Assembly (NCBI GenBank): GCA_921293015.1
Contig: OV121088.1
Span: 37,386,836 to 37,450,835, forward strand
Length of the DNA: 64,000 nt
Origin: Phorcus lineatus
Lineage: Eukaryota > Mollusca > Gastropoda > Trochida > Trochidae
Direction: 5' to 3'
The notes below the pieces were generated by a model. That model ran no database searches and had not been told where the DNA came from. It worked only from the letters and a program-made list of their open reading frames with translations. Shown piece by piece: positions 24,812-35,731 of this stretch (positions within the stretch are counted from its first letter, which is position 1; every line of letters begins with the position of its first letter). The position numbers were made by a program, and so were the translations under genes.

Positions 24812-24967
24812 GTTGATTTTCAAAATATTCATGTTTCTCCCTGCAAGATGAGTTGTGCTGAAATGAAAAACAATGTGTCCTATATAATCGATGTTTCTAT
24901 TGGTAAAGACTGCACTATTGTTGAATGTGAATGTGCTGCAAGGCAGGGAACAACTGGACAAAGATAA
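24812..24967 (+). pseudogene. possible SWIM-finger exon relic
   Basis: A 51-codon open frame preceded by AG, with SYIIDVSIGKDCTIVECECA then a G-rich turn before the stop. The Val-x-Ile ... CxC arrangement resembles the first half of a SWIM finger; the CxH half is not readable. It is about 1 kb downstream of the SAP relic in the same orientation, consistent with one decayed gene. Weak evidence. Confidence 0.3.
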
Positions 24968-26262
24968 GGCTAATGATATGACATTCGGCACTAGTGACTT
25001 CAATGTCATTTTCGAGCCAAGACCTTAAAATTATGACGTGAAGCATGTATACCTATTTATTTGCCATGATGTAAAATCTCCACACTGTAACAATTCAATG
25101 TGCCACACATCCAGTCATCATTAAACAAGTTAAAATGATACCTACAGCAAGGGTCGTCTGAAGTATTTTATTTTCTCTTTTACTCTTGAAGTCAACAGGA
25201 CAGAAATAACACACAAATTCTCTTTCTCGCTAAGTCATTTATTCATTCAATTCAATGTTCTTCACATTAAGTTTACCCAGGTAATCCAAATGTTATGGAC
25301 TGGGACCCAAACTTACAAATACAAAACTCTAGTCAGAATAATTCACTAAGCCTGAATAAAACAGAATTGCTGGAGCATGAAACAGGATGCTCTCAATGGA
25401 AAGTGATGAGTGAGTAGTAGAATATGTTGTTACTGTAGTGATAATTTATTCTGAGTCAGATGGACAAAATTATGTGACAAATCTATTTCCTCCCTTGCTA
25501 CATTATCAACATCCATGTCACATTTACTCTCAGACAGTTCTGATATCTTTATTTCTCTCCCTTCCTTCCTTTGTTTCCGCTTCAGTTTCAATTCAGTCCC
25601 ATCAGAGTTTGTCCAGGGAAATTTGGAGGTACAGTATGTTGATTTTTCTGTCTTCTTTTTGGTGTGCCACCTATAAAAAGACATATCAGGGGTTATTTTT
25701 CAAGGTATTTACAATGGGAATAACAGCTTTGTAAAATTTAATGTAAAATTTATCATCATTAAGCTGGGGAAATAGTATGAGGAAGGAATCAGGAGTATAG
25801 CACATTTCAGCATCGAAAGCTTTTTCCTTTAATCTAGTACAAATAAAGGTACAGAAATAGAAGCTAATAAACAACCTTCCATTGTGACTTTATGACTTCA
25901 CAATGACACACTGTTGTGACATCATACACACAGCGGTATTACAGCTGCAACTTTAATACTGCCTTAAAATATTACACTGCAGTAGCATACACGGATGACT
26001 CTGTACACAAAATATCAGATCTCAAATAAACCTTTCATATTTACACATTTCAGATTGATAACTCTATAACTGTTCACAAAATGAATGACATATTTGAAAA
26101 ATAATTTTTGCAAAGAGGCAAACATGGAAAACTTTCAAAATTGAAAATAAAGGCTTACACACAGAAAATGTAAAGTAGTATAATTTAATACGAAATAATA
26201 GATGGATATGAATATTATTGATTTTGTACCAGATACTAAAATTGTCTTGCGAGGATGAAAGG

Positions 26263-26980
26263 TCACTGACCAAACATGCCATGATGATTTTGAAAGTCCT
26301 TGATGTCTTGCGATGAGAAAATGACCCCCTCCATGTAACTCGAGTCAGTCAGAACCATATCTCGATCATGCTAAAACAAACCAAAATTTTTTTTTAAATA
26401 TATTAATTTAATTTAATGAATACAACAACAAACAAAAATATATATATAAATCAATGCTAAATTTGAATTATTTTTTCTTAATTAGGGCCTATTAAGATAC
26501 AACTTCGAATTTTAAAAGGGTAAATAGAGAAGTAGAAATATAGCTGCGCCACTATAAAAATTAATATCCTCTAGTAACATTGGTCGTCTGAATATTGAAT
26601 TGAATGTACTTCACAATGAGATGATTTCAAATAAATCCGGAAAGTTTGACAAAGATATAAAAAATAATTCATCTCATTATAATATTATTCATGCTGCACG
26701 AAAATAACATGTATATCTGTAAGGTAATATCAAATAGACATACTATTACTAATCTACTCACTACGTCACAGTACGTGTACTTCCAGGTTGCCAACATTGT
26801 TTACATTTTTTAAAACTTTAATTGGTTTACAACCTATCGCAACAATGATTCGAACAATAAAAAATCAAATAATGCGATTTTCATGACTTATGTTCCCTCA
26901 CCATAACTTGTAACTGAAGTGAAATCCGATGATTTGAAACGAGTCGACGGCTGCCATACCTTGCTCGGATTTATCGTCAT
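26263..26980 (-). CDS. putative 42-residue two-exon protein, unknown
   Basis: Exon 1 26960-26980 encodes MTINPSK and ends in a GTATGG donor. Exon 2 26263-26370 follows a TTTTAG acceptor in the same phase and encodes HDRDMVLTDSSYMEGVIFSS and 15 more residues ending GMFGQ. Phase agreement and a plain stop support it; length and lack of a recognised family argue against it. It may be a very small conserved protein or chance. It sits within the inverted-repeat composite region. Confidence 0.3.
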
Positions 26981-27334
26981 CGTTCCGTCAAATAGCGATC
27001 ATTCACTTTTTTCTTGAGAGGAGGGTCACTGAGGAATGTCAATCGTCCACGGTTAGAGCCCAGACACGCAACAACAATATGTCAGCATGTTTTTAAAATG
27101 TGTCTAGAAAATTGATGTAGAAATCACCATTAGCGATTCAAGTACTTCCGGTTTGTTGGTCCCTAGTGCGTGTCGCCCCCTAGCGGGCTAGTAATAAGGG
27201 ACGTAAGTGAAGAATGTTTCTCATTCAACCTACCTTCAAAAATCCCATTGTGAATTTAAAATATGATTATTGTTTGTAAAACCTTATTTGAAGCAATAAT
27301 CGTCTTCTCAAGAAAAAATTGAAAAAAGTTAGTA

Positions 27335-27425
27335 GTCTAGTGCGACGGGCTTGTGAAATTTTGTCTCTACTGGCCCGACTTTATATTTTTCACTAGCCTC
27401 GGGCTAACGGGCAAGCGTAGCGTTA
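27335..27425 (-). mobile_element. right inverted-repeat end of the nested AGGGCTAG-type element
   Basis: Diverged reverse-complement partner of 22224-22330, lying just inside the outer hAT-like right end. Together the two pairs suggest an element inserted inside another. Confidence 0.4.
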
Positions 27426-27620
27426 TGGTTATTTGTTTGAAACAAATTATGTTATCAGTATCGGGATATATTGTCTCTTATGGCAATACATCGATGTATT
27501 GTGGACCCTAACGATATAAATATCCTGATATATTGTCTAAACATGTTTTGTATCGATGCACTCGTATCGCGTAGTAGACGATGCAAACATCGATACTATC
27601 GATGAATCGTTACACCACTA
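27414..27620 (-). mobile_element. right ~200-bp terminal inverted repeat of the hAT-like element
   Basis: Ends GAATCGTTACACCACTA; pairs with 19587-19796 over about 200 bp, including the inner GGTTATTTGTTTGAA segment. Divergence between the arms is clearly visible, so this is an old insertion or two independent copies in opposite orientation. Confidence 0.6.
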
Positions 27621-27628
27621 ATTAAATG

Positions 27629-29321
27629 TGGCTTAACTCTTAGAGTTAGGCTCAAACTGGATAATCCCTAAACTTGAATCTTCATATCTAAAATGCCTAC
27701 ATTATGATATTTTATTATTTTCAATGAAAATTTAAAAACGGCCCTAAATGTTTAAACCTCAAAATTCTGCATCCCAATTACATGGTTATTAGTTAAATGG
27801 CCTACTTGAATCATACTTCTAAACAATATTTATCATTGTGTCTGCTGTACAAAGTTTGCAAGCTAATGTTTGGGTCGGGGTTGGGACTGTGCCAAAAATA
27901 AAGTTCTAACATGTTGTTCTCAACCATGCACTTCTCGAAAAGACAAGTCCAAGTCTGCAAACCTTACATTTCATTCCTGTAAAACTCAACTTTCTGTTCT
28001 CAACTTTACAAAGTTTAAATGTAATTTTAGAAATGTTAAAGTCAAAACTCATTTTTGTATTTCAAATACGAGGGATATACACATTTAGCAATGCTACAAA
28101 TTACGTTTTACAATTGGTGAATGAAAATTGAAGAGTTGTAAAATCACCCTTTGAAAACAGACTTTTGCATCTGGAGTTTTACATGAGTTGCATGGTTGTG
28201 ATTGCAATGTTCCGAAATACATCTGTACACGATTTCGCATTGACCATATTTGGAAGTTTAACGAAGTCTGCCGATGATTTCCGAAGATGATCGGTATTTG
28301 ACAACAACGAGACCTCCCTGATCCAAGCTCCATGCAACGCTTTGCAAGCTTTCCGGATAGTGTTGAGTTGAGTCCACCTCAATGCGCGGAGCTTGGGCAT
28401 GCGTCCTTCACCTTTTGTCAAATTTTTTTTATTTCCTCAAAGCTGATGAGACATATATAAGAGGTACCCGTTAACAATTGCAAGAGCTTGTGTAAAGTCA
28501 TACATAATTGTCTTAAGAACATGTAAAAATAGTAGTATACTAAAATTAAAATTATACTAGGCTAAGAGTGAATAATAATTCATTTGGAATATCTACCATA
28601 TCCAATAAAATTCGTGACAATACAAATGTCAGAGACTTCCCAAACCAAGTGCCAAGAATGTCCATGGAGTACTTGTTTGAGTTGTTCATCTTTTAAGTCA
28701 AATTCCATATCATACTTAATTTTGACTTCTCCAAACAGAAATAATAGTTTAACCTTGCCCATTCTATCTGCAATTTAAGATGGTTTAAAATTCCTTTAAA
28801 TTTGTAATAAGAATGACTAAACAACTCACTAATGTTGTGATGTTTGACTTAAACATAAATATTATTTATCATAAAAAAAATAATAAAAAAAGCTTGTTTG
28901 CCAGACTTTCTTTGCTATCAATGAGTGATAGATTTTTTTCAAGTTTTGCTATTACCTTCTGCTTTCAGGCATTAAGAATGATGTTGTATTTGTCAAAATA
29001 ATTAGTATCAGTGACATCTTTCCCCCCCAAAAATTGTAATTTTTATTTTGAGAAGGCAATACAATTCTAAAATTCATAGGCAATTTCATTATAAACAGTT
29101 AGCAGTTCTAAATGCTATGTGTTGGGTTAATTGAAAGTTGGTGTTTGAAATTCACTCAAACCTAATGGTTCCTGAACACAACAATTTAAATTTTCTTGTG
29201 AAGGTGAAATAAAATGATTGTTGACATAAATCTCGTTAACTTATCAACCTGATCAATTATGTTTAAAATTTACAATCTATAATTACTATTTACAGAAACG
29301 GTAAAAGGACACATACAGTAA
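27629..29321. other. mostly unannotated AT-rich stretch
   Basis: Apart from the helicase-like relic at 28583-28765 and an 80-codon minus-strand ORF at 28179-28421 (MTKGEGRMPKLRALRWTQ..., no known domain), nothing recognisable is seen. Confidence 0.4.
28583..28765 (-). pseudogene. possible RecQ-like helicase motif I relic
   Basis: Minus-strand frame reads EFDLKDEQLKQVLHGHSW and then DICIVTNFIGYGR, after which a shifted frame reads FQMNYY. This is similar to the helicase pattern LKxEQxxxL...PTGYGKSxxFQ, with the Walker A Lys lost and a frameshift. Preceded by an AG acceptor-like site. Very degraded; could be coincidence. Confidence 0.25.
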
Positions 29322-30022
29322 TCTATTACATCAGTCTGATTAAAATCGACCCTGTTCCGAGGAATAAAAGTTTCAAAATATTGACTCTATCGAGATTCGA
29401 ACTCTATCTGTCTAGGCCATCCTCTCCACTAGGTCTGAACACACCCTACTGTAGCGCACGTGCCGACACCAGTTTAGCGCAGAAAAAACCTAGTCAATAG
29501 CGAACCAATCACGTCATGGCGTTTAAAACAAGAAAAGCCTTTAAAAAGGCAAACTTGGCGGGCACAAGTGCATAATTATTGGATTGGAGAGGAGTATATT
29601 AGTAATAGTAATTTGAAACATAGCTATGTGAAGGCGCCAATATTGTGTTTGTTATTCAGGCTACTGTATTTGCCAAACCTCACTCGACAAGTGACTAAAC
29701 AGTTAATACAAATGGAAAATTAAAATAGGTGTGCAGATATGGCATTTACTGTGTTTTTATTGGTAAAGAGAACCTAAACTATATCAATAGTTTCAAAATC
29801 ACAATCAGCCTTCTAGAAGAAAAAAATTCATCCTTTCAATCATTTTCTCGTGGCAAGTGAATATTTTCAAATAAAACAATTTATGAATTTAAATTCTTAT
29901 TTTCTATATAATTTGAATGAATGTTTTGCAAGTATTTGCACTTATGTTTGTATATAAATCCCCTAGTAAATTAAAAGCTGTCGTTTGGAAAGTTGATATT
30001 CATAAAGATTTGAAGAACTTAA

Positions 30023-32480
30023 AGGGGAACTGCAACCCTAGCCTTTCAGACCTAATTGACCAGCAGTTACGTAATTACCATAGCCGGGAAAGAGGTCACG
30101 TGACACGGACTTGGCGCTGGCCAAGCGAGGTACGGTCATTGTGTCAGGGGAATCCCCTTTATGACATGCGATCGTTGATTGGCTGATTCATTTTTGTTCT
30201 TCTGTTTATAAACAACGTCATGTGACACGATGCCTGTTTTCATTTTATATTGATTTATTTTATTTATCTTATTTATATTTTTCTATATCCCCAACCCCCT
30301 CATTTTTCTATTGTAAATTCTTACCTATTTTTTACCATTTATAACTTTACCTCCCCTTGCTATGTAACTTAATTCTAAATTCATCCCTCGCTTCCCCCAT
30401 TTTATTAATAAGTAACATAGCCAGGTCGGCACAATCACCTTCAGGTTGAAGCAAACGTTAAACCCCTAAACAACAACAACACGATGCCTGCAGTCCAAAA
30501 TGGCTAGCTTTTCTACTATCACATGTCGCTGTAAGAACACCTGCAGTCGGTCGACTAAAACAGCCATATATTGCCTTTTGCAGATAATTATTGAAAATAA
30601 GTAAATATCATAATTTTGGCATTTAGGTGATGAAAATGCAATTATTTCGACATGACTTGAACTTTTCGCAGGACACATGGTATATTGGTTACTAATTATG
30701 CGACATAAACAATTTCGAAACATACTCTGTGTCACTTTAAATTGTCTCACTAGTTATGGATAAATATTTCAATTCTTGTATTTCAGTAAGGTGCCTTTCG
30801 CCCACATACAATCATATACAAATAAAACAGAATTAGAGAGGAAGTGAATTGACAATGTTTATTCAAGCTCGCCAACTGAAAATATTGGAGTAGAGCGAGA
30901 TTACAGTGACTGTTTAGATCAGACTTTCCAAGTACTATATAACTTCCTTGAAGTGTTATAAACAACGTATGTAATCGATCTCTTACATAATATCCATATT
31001 ATCATTTCCTGTTCCGAGGACAGCTGTGCTTTATTGCTCTATGCCTGGCTGGCTGCTTGATTAATTATATAACTTCATTGTTGATTTAAGCTTTACCGTT
31101 CATGCATTGTAAAATGTCTGAGAAAGTACGTGGAATAAGATATATCTATAACGAAATGGAAATTATGCGGTTTTGAATATGTTCAAGATAAATCCAACTC
31201 TATATTATATTTTTCACTATCTTTCAAATGTCAAAAGCCTGTGTTCATTTACTGTGAATTGGCGAAAAAATCAAAACAGAGTAACTATTTGTCAATCCGG
31301 GATTTATCATTAGGACGAGATAATTTTTATTGTCATTTACTAAAGAGTATCTATCATTAATTATGGCTCAGATTGTTGGTATCCTTTTCTCTATAAGACT
31401 GGTAAATACATGTACGTTAACAATCACTGCCAGGTTGTATACATCATTTTCCAAGTCATTCTTATTCTTATTCATTCGTAATCAGAAATCCGACATCGCA
31501 ACTATCGGGACGCCTGGCGTACGAGGTGAACCCCTTGTTGATGACTATGAAATAATGAAAATATTAAATCAATTTCGATTGTTTTCATCATGAGATTATG
31601 CCTTAAAATTTTTCTGATGAATAGTCAACTCAAATGGAATTTTTTACACAGTGTTATAAGACATACTAAACCGGACCTTACATAACAGTTTAAAACACCC
31701 TATCATCAAGGTAACCATTTTAGTTAAACTATATACATGTTAACATTACACATTGTTTCTTAGCTTTTGAAGTCTCCCATTTTATTGTGTTTGTTTCAGC
31801 CTAATGTATTATGTAAAAGAGCGGAAACTTTTTAACCAGTGACCAGTATATCCTTCCTATATTCATTTTTTATAACCATCAGTGATATTGTCAAATTATG
31901 GAAACGTGTCTTAAATTTCTGAAAAATTATTGTATCATTGTCAAATGTCAACTTGGTGTTCAATTATACTTTTAAATGGTTGGATAATTATATGAGAATT
32001 GTATCAATATTAAAGGTGCATTGATTTTTAAAAAAACCCTCAAACTCCTATATCTGTCATAGATAAGAAATTTCAAATAGTAAGTGAAATTTCTTTTATC
32101 ATAGGAATTGAGTAATAGTGACGAAAATCCAAAATCTTTCCACACAAGTCAGAACCTAACTTTTAAAAATATCGAAAGAAATATTGCGAAGTTGGTAGTG
32201 TCCAAGCTTAAAAGTAAAATGTATAATATTTCAATTTACAATGATTTATAATGTTTATCTTGTATCTCATATGGCAGTTCAGTTGTAGAACGATTTGTTT
32301 ACAACGACATTCTCACACACGTATCCGGTCGGGTAATTCGCGCGTAAGGGTAACCGCGAGTAGGTAAGCTGCGCAGAAAAAACACCGCTGAGTAGAGAGA
32401 GCGCTGATTGAGATTTACGACTCTCGCGGGGCCTCGCTAATAAAACACTGGAAGTTAAAAATTAGAGTTGCAGTCCACCT
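30023..32480. mobile_element. 2.46-kb piggyBac-like non-autonomous element (TTAA target)
   Basis: Left end AGGGGAACTGCAACCC and right end (inverse) AGGTGGACTGCAACTC are flanked by TTAA at 30019-30022 and 32481-32484. TTAA duplication with AGG... ends fits piggyBac-type (or another TTAA) transposons. No transposase frame is recognisable, only short ORFs. Nested in the 29332-33850 element. Confidence 0.7.
30237..30478 (+). mobile_element. retroposon 3' fragment with 12-bp target duplication
   Basis: A 242-bp insertion ending GTTAAACCCCTAAACAACAACAA, flanked by the direct repeat ACACGATGCCTG at 30225-30236 and 30479-30490. A short simple-repeat (CAA)n tail plus a 12-bp duplication indicates target-primed insertion of a LINE or SINE 3' end. 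The family is not identified. Confidence 0.75.
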
Positions 32481-33860
32481 TTAAGTTGAAATGTCAAACC
32501 TTTTAGCATAGAGAATCATATGTCTTTGAATATAAAGATTTTTTCTAAATTTTATCATGAAACCGTTTTAAATTCATATTTGTTATGAATGATAATTTTA
32601 ATTGCAACCAACAAGTTTAAAACCAAATATTGGAGAAAAAAACCCTGCAAATTATATTTAAGAAAAGGTAGAATCATTTCGTGATTTGTTATCAAAGTAA
32701 TTCAAGAAATGATATATAGGACAAGTGAGATTAAAAAACAATGGCCGTCTGTCATCTTCGAAGAATGCGTGGTCTCGCATTCGATATCTAGGTCACCATG
32801 CACAAAGTTGCTTTAATGAATCCTGGCTTATAGCGATACTAAGGATACAACGTTTGACGAGATGTTAACATGATTTCAACCACAACTAGTAAACCAAAAT
32901 TAATCTTATATCTTTTGCGTTTGATATCGAGTGAGTGTGTTAATGTTTACCGCCGCTTGGGCCATATTTCAGCCATTAGCGGCGAGGTTTGGTAACGAAG
33001 TGAGAGAGAGACGGGAGGCGAGGAGAGGTGGGGGCATGTTCAGTAGCGTCAAAAACGGTCCTCCGTTATGAGCCATGGATGGCACGCACAGTGATAGAAG
33101 AGAGTGTGTGACCCGTGTGCTAAGCGCTCACATTACTGAACATGTCTATTTGACGATTCTTTGAAAACTGTCAGCTGTTTGTTGAAAAAGCGTGGGTTGT
33201 TACAAAAATAGAATGATGACTCCGATTCTCGAATGCGAAATAATAGACCAAACTTGAAAATATATAGCTTCTTATTTGTGTGACATTATTTACAAACGAG
33301 TATTTACACTTGTATCAACATATATGAACGAAAATATAATTCTTCTCTCAATATGACATTTGTAGGAAAATCAAATTCCACATTAAAGCATGCCAAATAT
33401 TTTGTGGTACCCACAAGGTCACATGGTTAATTTTTTGCTACATCGCTTTTCATTGGTCATTGGATACGCCGTGATACAAATAGAACACCTAGCATTGGCT
33501 AAAACTTCTCTTTGAAATTTCCAACTGTATTATAGAGTGAAATATCGGCAATAAGTGTCATTTATCAAACGTATAATTACTTGGCGGCTTTGGCCTCCAA
33601 GCAATAAAGATAGCGGCGATCAAGGTTAACGAATGGTAACTAGGAGTTACTTGCCCCAGGCTACTGATACCGAATGCTTTTGCAGCACGCATTGTGATTG
33701 GTTAGATGAGATAAGCAAGAACGTGCGCTACAGTAGGGTGCGTTCAGACCTAGTGGAGAGGATGGCCTAGACAGATAGAGTTCGAATCTCGATAGAGTCA
33801 ATATTTTGAAACTTTTATTCCTCGGAACAGGGTCGATTTTAATCAGACTGTCTATTACAT

Positions 33861-34509
33861 AAAACTGACCTGGAGAGCATTGAAAACTCGCCAGTAGATC
33901 TATTTTGGGGAGGGAATCCCCGATGTGTCATTGGTCACGTGATTCAAAATGGCGACCGATCGCGAGAGATCGACTGAGTTGTTTGACTGCTTATAAATAC
34001 TTATCTCTGATTTTTTTTTAATTTTAAAAAGGTGCGAACATATAGATATAAGTATAAAGGAAGCATTCATGTAGTTTTTTCGTGCGTGAAAGTCGTAACA
34101 GATGCGCGAAAGTGCGACAAAGGATTTCCTCCACTGTCGTCTATGGAGGTGATTCATAGCCCCGCTGCTAGCGGGGCTATGTATCTTAGCTATCCTCAAC
34201 TCGGACACAGATTCAATCATATAATTATTATATATAACACAGGGGCGTGTATCGCTTAGATCTTTTTGATTCACAAATAAATCGGGGTGAAATTGAGAAA
34301 ATCTCTCCTTAACTGTCATCGCTTCGAATTTTCCCGTTTTAACGTCCTTTTGCACTGCGTGACACAGTCCTATCCTAAGATGACACACGTTTGAATGTTA
34401 ACCGTGGTATTTACCGGGTAGACAGTATTGACTAAAACTCACGAACACTTTTCGTGTTTGAATTACTTATGGTAACCGCGTATGCAGCGGAAATCAAACA
34501 AGGAAGTAA
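33861..34509. other. region between elements, with a perfect hairpin
   Basis: A 162-codon minus-strand ORF (33900-34388) has no recognisable domain. Position 34155-34181 is a perfect 12-bp stem (CATAGCCCCGCT) with a GCT loop. The sequence GGAGGAAATCCTTTGT (minus strand near 34135) recurs at 61940. Confidence 0.4.
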
Positions 34510-34681
34510 GTTATATTTTATTTGTTAAAATATATTTTGACATGTAAGTCATGAGTGGTCTCCCTTTGTACTTCATGCTTTCTCTAGTACTAGTATATAC
34601 GGAGTTACCTCCCTTTCACGTTGTCATACGTTGCATTCAGAATCACGCCCGCATGGCGTCTTGTGTTCAAGCAATATATAT
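34510..34681 (+). repeat. split direct repeat A1
   Basis: 172 bp starting GTTATATTTTATTTG, repeated as A2 at 38299-38470. Confidence 0.92.
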
Positions 34682-34790
34682 ATTGTATATATTTACAATA
34701 GTTTTCGTATACCAAGAAAATTTTGGTGATGGCGGATGTTAAGCCAAAACGAAAAAATGCAGGACTTAAAATGATGGAAGTACTCGTGAT

Positions 34791-35675
34791 TTGGAACTTG
34801 AATGCGAATCCCTTGAGTCTGAGATGAAGAGACTACACCTCGAGAGCAAGCGAGTGAGACTAGCAAGGGAGGTGGAGCGTCTGAGACGGGAATTAACGGC
34901 TGATCAAAACTTAGGATGTGAATCTCTTCAAAATGGCGGTTCAGTGTCTGGAAGTGTGCCTAATGCAACCAGTGATGAGGTTAAGAAGGGAAAGCTTAGG
35001 AAACTTTCTAATTATATGTGGGAAGACTCATTTGATTTCGTTGACAGTGAGTCAAAAACAATAAACATTGGTGAGGGCATTACTTTGGACATTGGGAACG
35101 TTAAAGCTAAAGGGAGTTTAGGAAAAATGACTCAAGAAATGTGGACATATGCCAGTGTTGGTGTGTTGAGGGATATGATTCAAAAGAAGGAGGTTGGCCT
35201 TTCCGGTGTGTTAGAATACCTGAAATACATGCAAGATGTTGCGCGGTTATCCTCTAGATATCTCTGGGGCAGCGTGGTTTTGTATGACAATGAATACCGC
35301 CAGAGGCAGCATGAGGAAGGATTCCCATGGGGGAAAGCCTACCAGGAAATTAGAGACTTTCAACTTATTCCAAAGCCACAGTCTAACACAGCGAAAGCAC
35401 TTCGTCACATTGAACAAGGCGTTAACGCTAAGCGTCAGAGGTCACGTGGTCCGTTCACGGGTGACGGGAGAGAGATCTGTCGCCGCTACAACTACGGCAG
35501 CTGCAGCCAGTCGGCATTCTGTAGACTTGCTCACGTTTGTCTTGTGTGTCGTCAGGATGGGCACCCGGCCCATCAACATACTCCCCAGTTTCCAGTGCTC
35601 AAGAATTCTGGAGGTGGCAATCAGCCCGAGCCCAGGACGGTTGACCACGAGGCAAAAAACTTTCGACATCACTAA
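34791..35675 (+). CDS. gag-like ORF of the YR retrotransposon
   Basis: 294 codons, ATG at 34791. Begins with a charged coiled-coil region (repeated RLHLESKRVRLAREVERLRR) and ends with a Cys/His-rich knuckle, CRRYNYGSCSQSAFCRLAH then CLVCRQDGHPAH, typical of DIRS/Ngaro gag proteins, which bind the RNA and form the particle. The frame is uninterrupted. It is followed after 56 bp by the RT ORF in another frame. Confidence 0.8.
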   Translation: MELECESLESEMKRLHLESKRVRLAREVERLRRELTADQNLGCESLQNGGSVSGSVPNATSDEVKKGKLRKLSNYMWEDSFDFVDSESKTINIGEGITLDIGNVKAKGSLGKMTQEMWTYASVGVLRDMIQKKEVGLSGVLEYLKYMQDVARLSSRYLWGSVVLYDNEYRQRQHEEGFPWGKAYQEIRDFQLIPKPQSNTAKALRHIEQGVNAKRQRSRGPFTGDGREICRRYNYGSCSQSAFCRLAHVCLVCRQDGHPAHQHTPQFPVLKNSGGGNQPEPRTVDHEAKNFRHH

Positions 35676-35731
35676 ACTACAAGGCTTGGGATAAATATTT
35701 ACCGCAGGGGGACCCAGAAAGAGATTACATT

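Larger units (their letters stand above)
29332..33850. mobile_element. 4.5-kb Mutator-like element, same ends as the 443-bp MITE, with 10-bp target duplication
   Basis: Left 29332-29527 and right 33604-33850 match the two halves of the MITE at 11869-12311, including CAGTCTGATT ends. Perfect flanking direct repeat TCTATTACAT at 29322-29331 and 33851-33860. The ~4.08 kb between the halves replaces the TTTAAAA/TAAAGATAGC centre of the MITE. No transposase ORF is visible, so either the MITE is an internal-deletion form or this copy received later insertions. It contains a TTAA-flanked element and a retroposon fragment. Confidence 0.85.

Noticed and set aside
34032-34259. Plus-strand 75-codon ORF
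   Set aside because: Opposite strand of another unsupported ORF; spans the hairpin and has no domain.
33900-34388. 162-codon minus-strand ORF
   Set aside because: No domain, no similarity recognised, overlaps a hairpin and a possible repeat end; probably chance.
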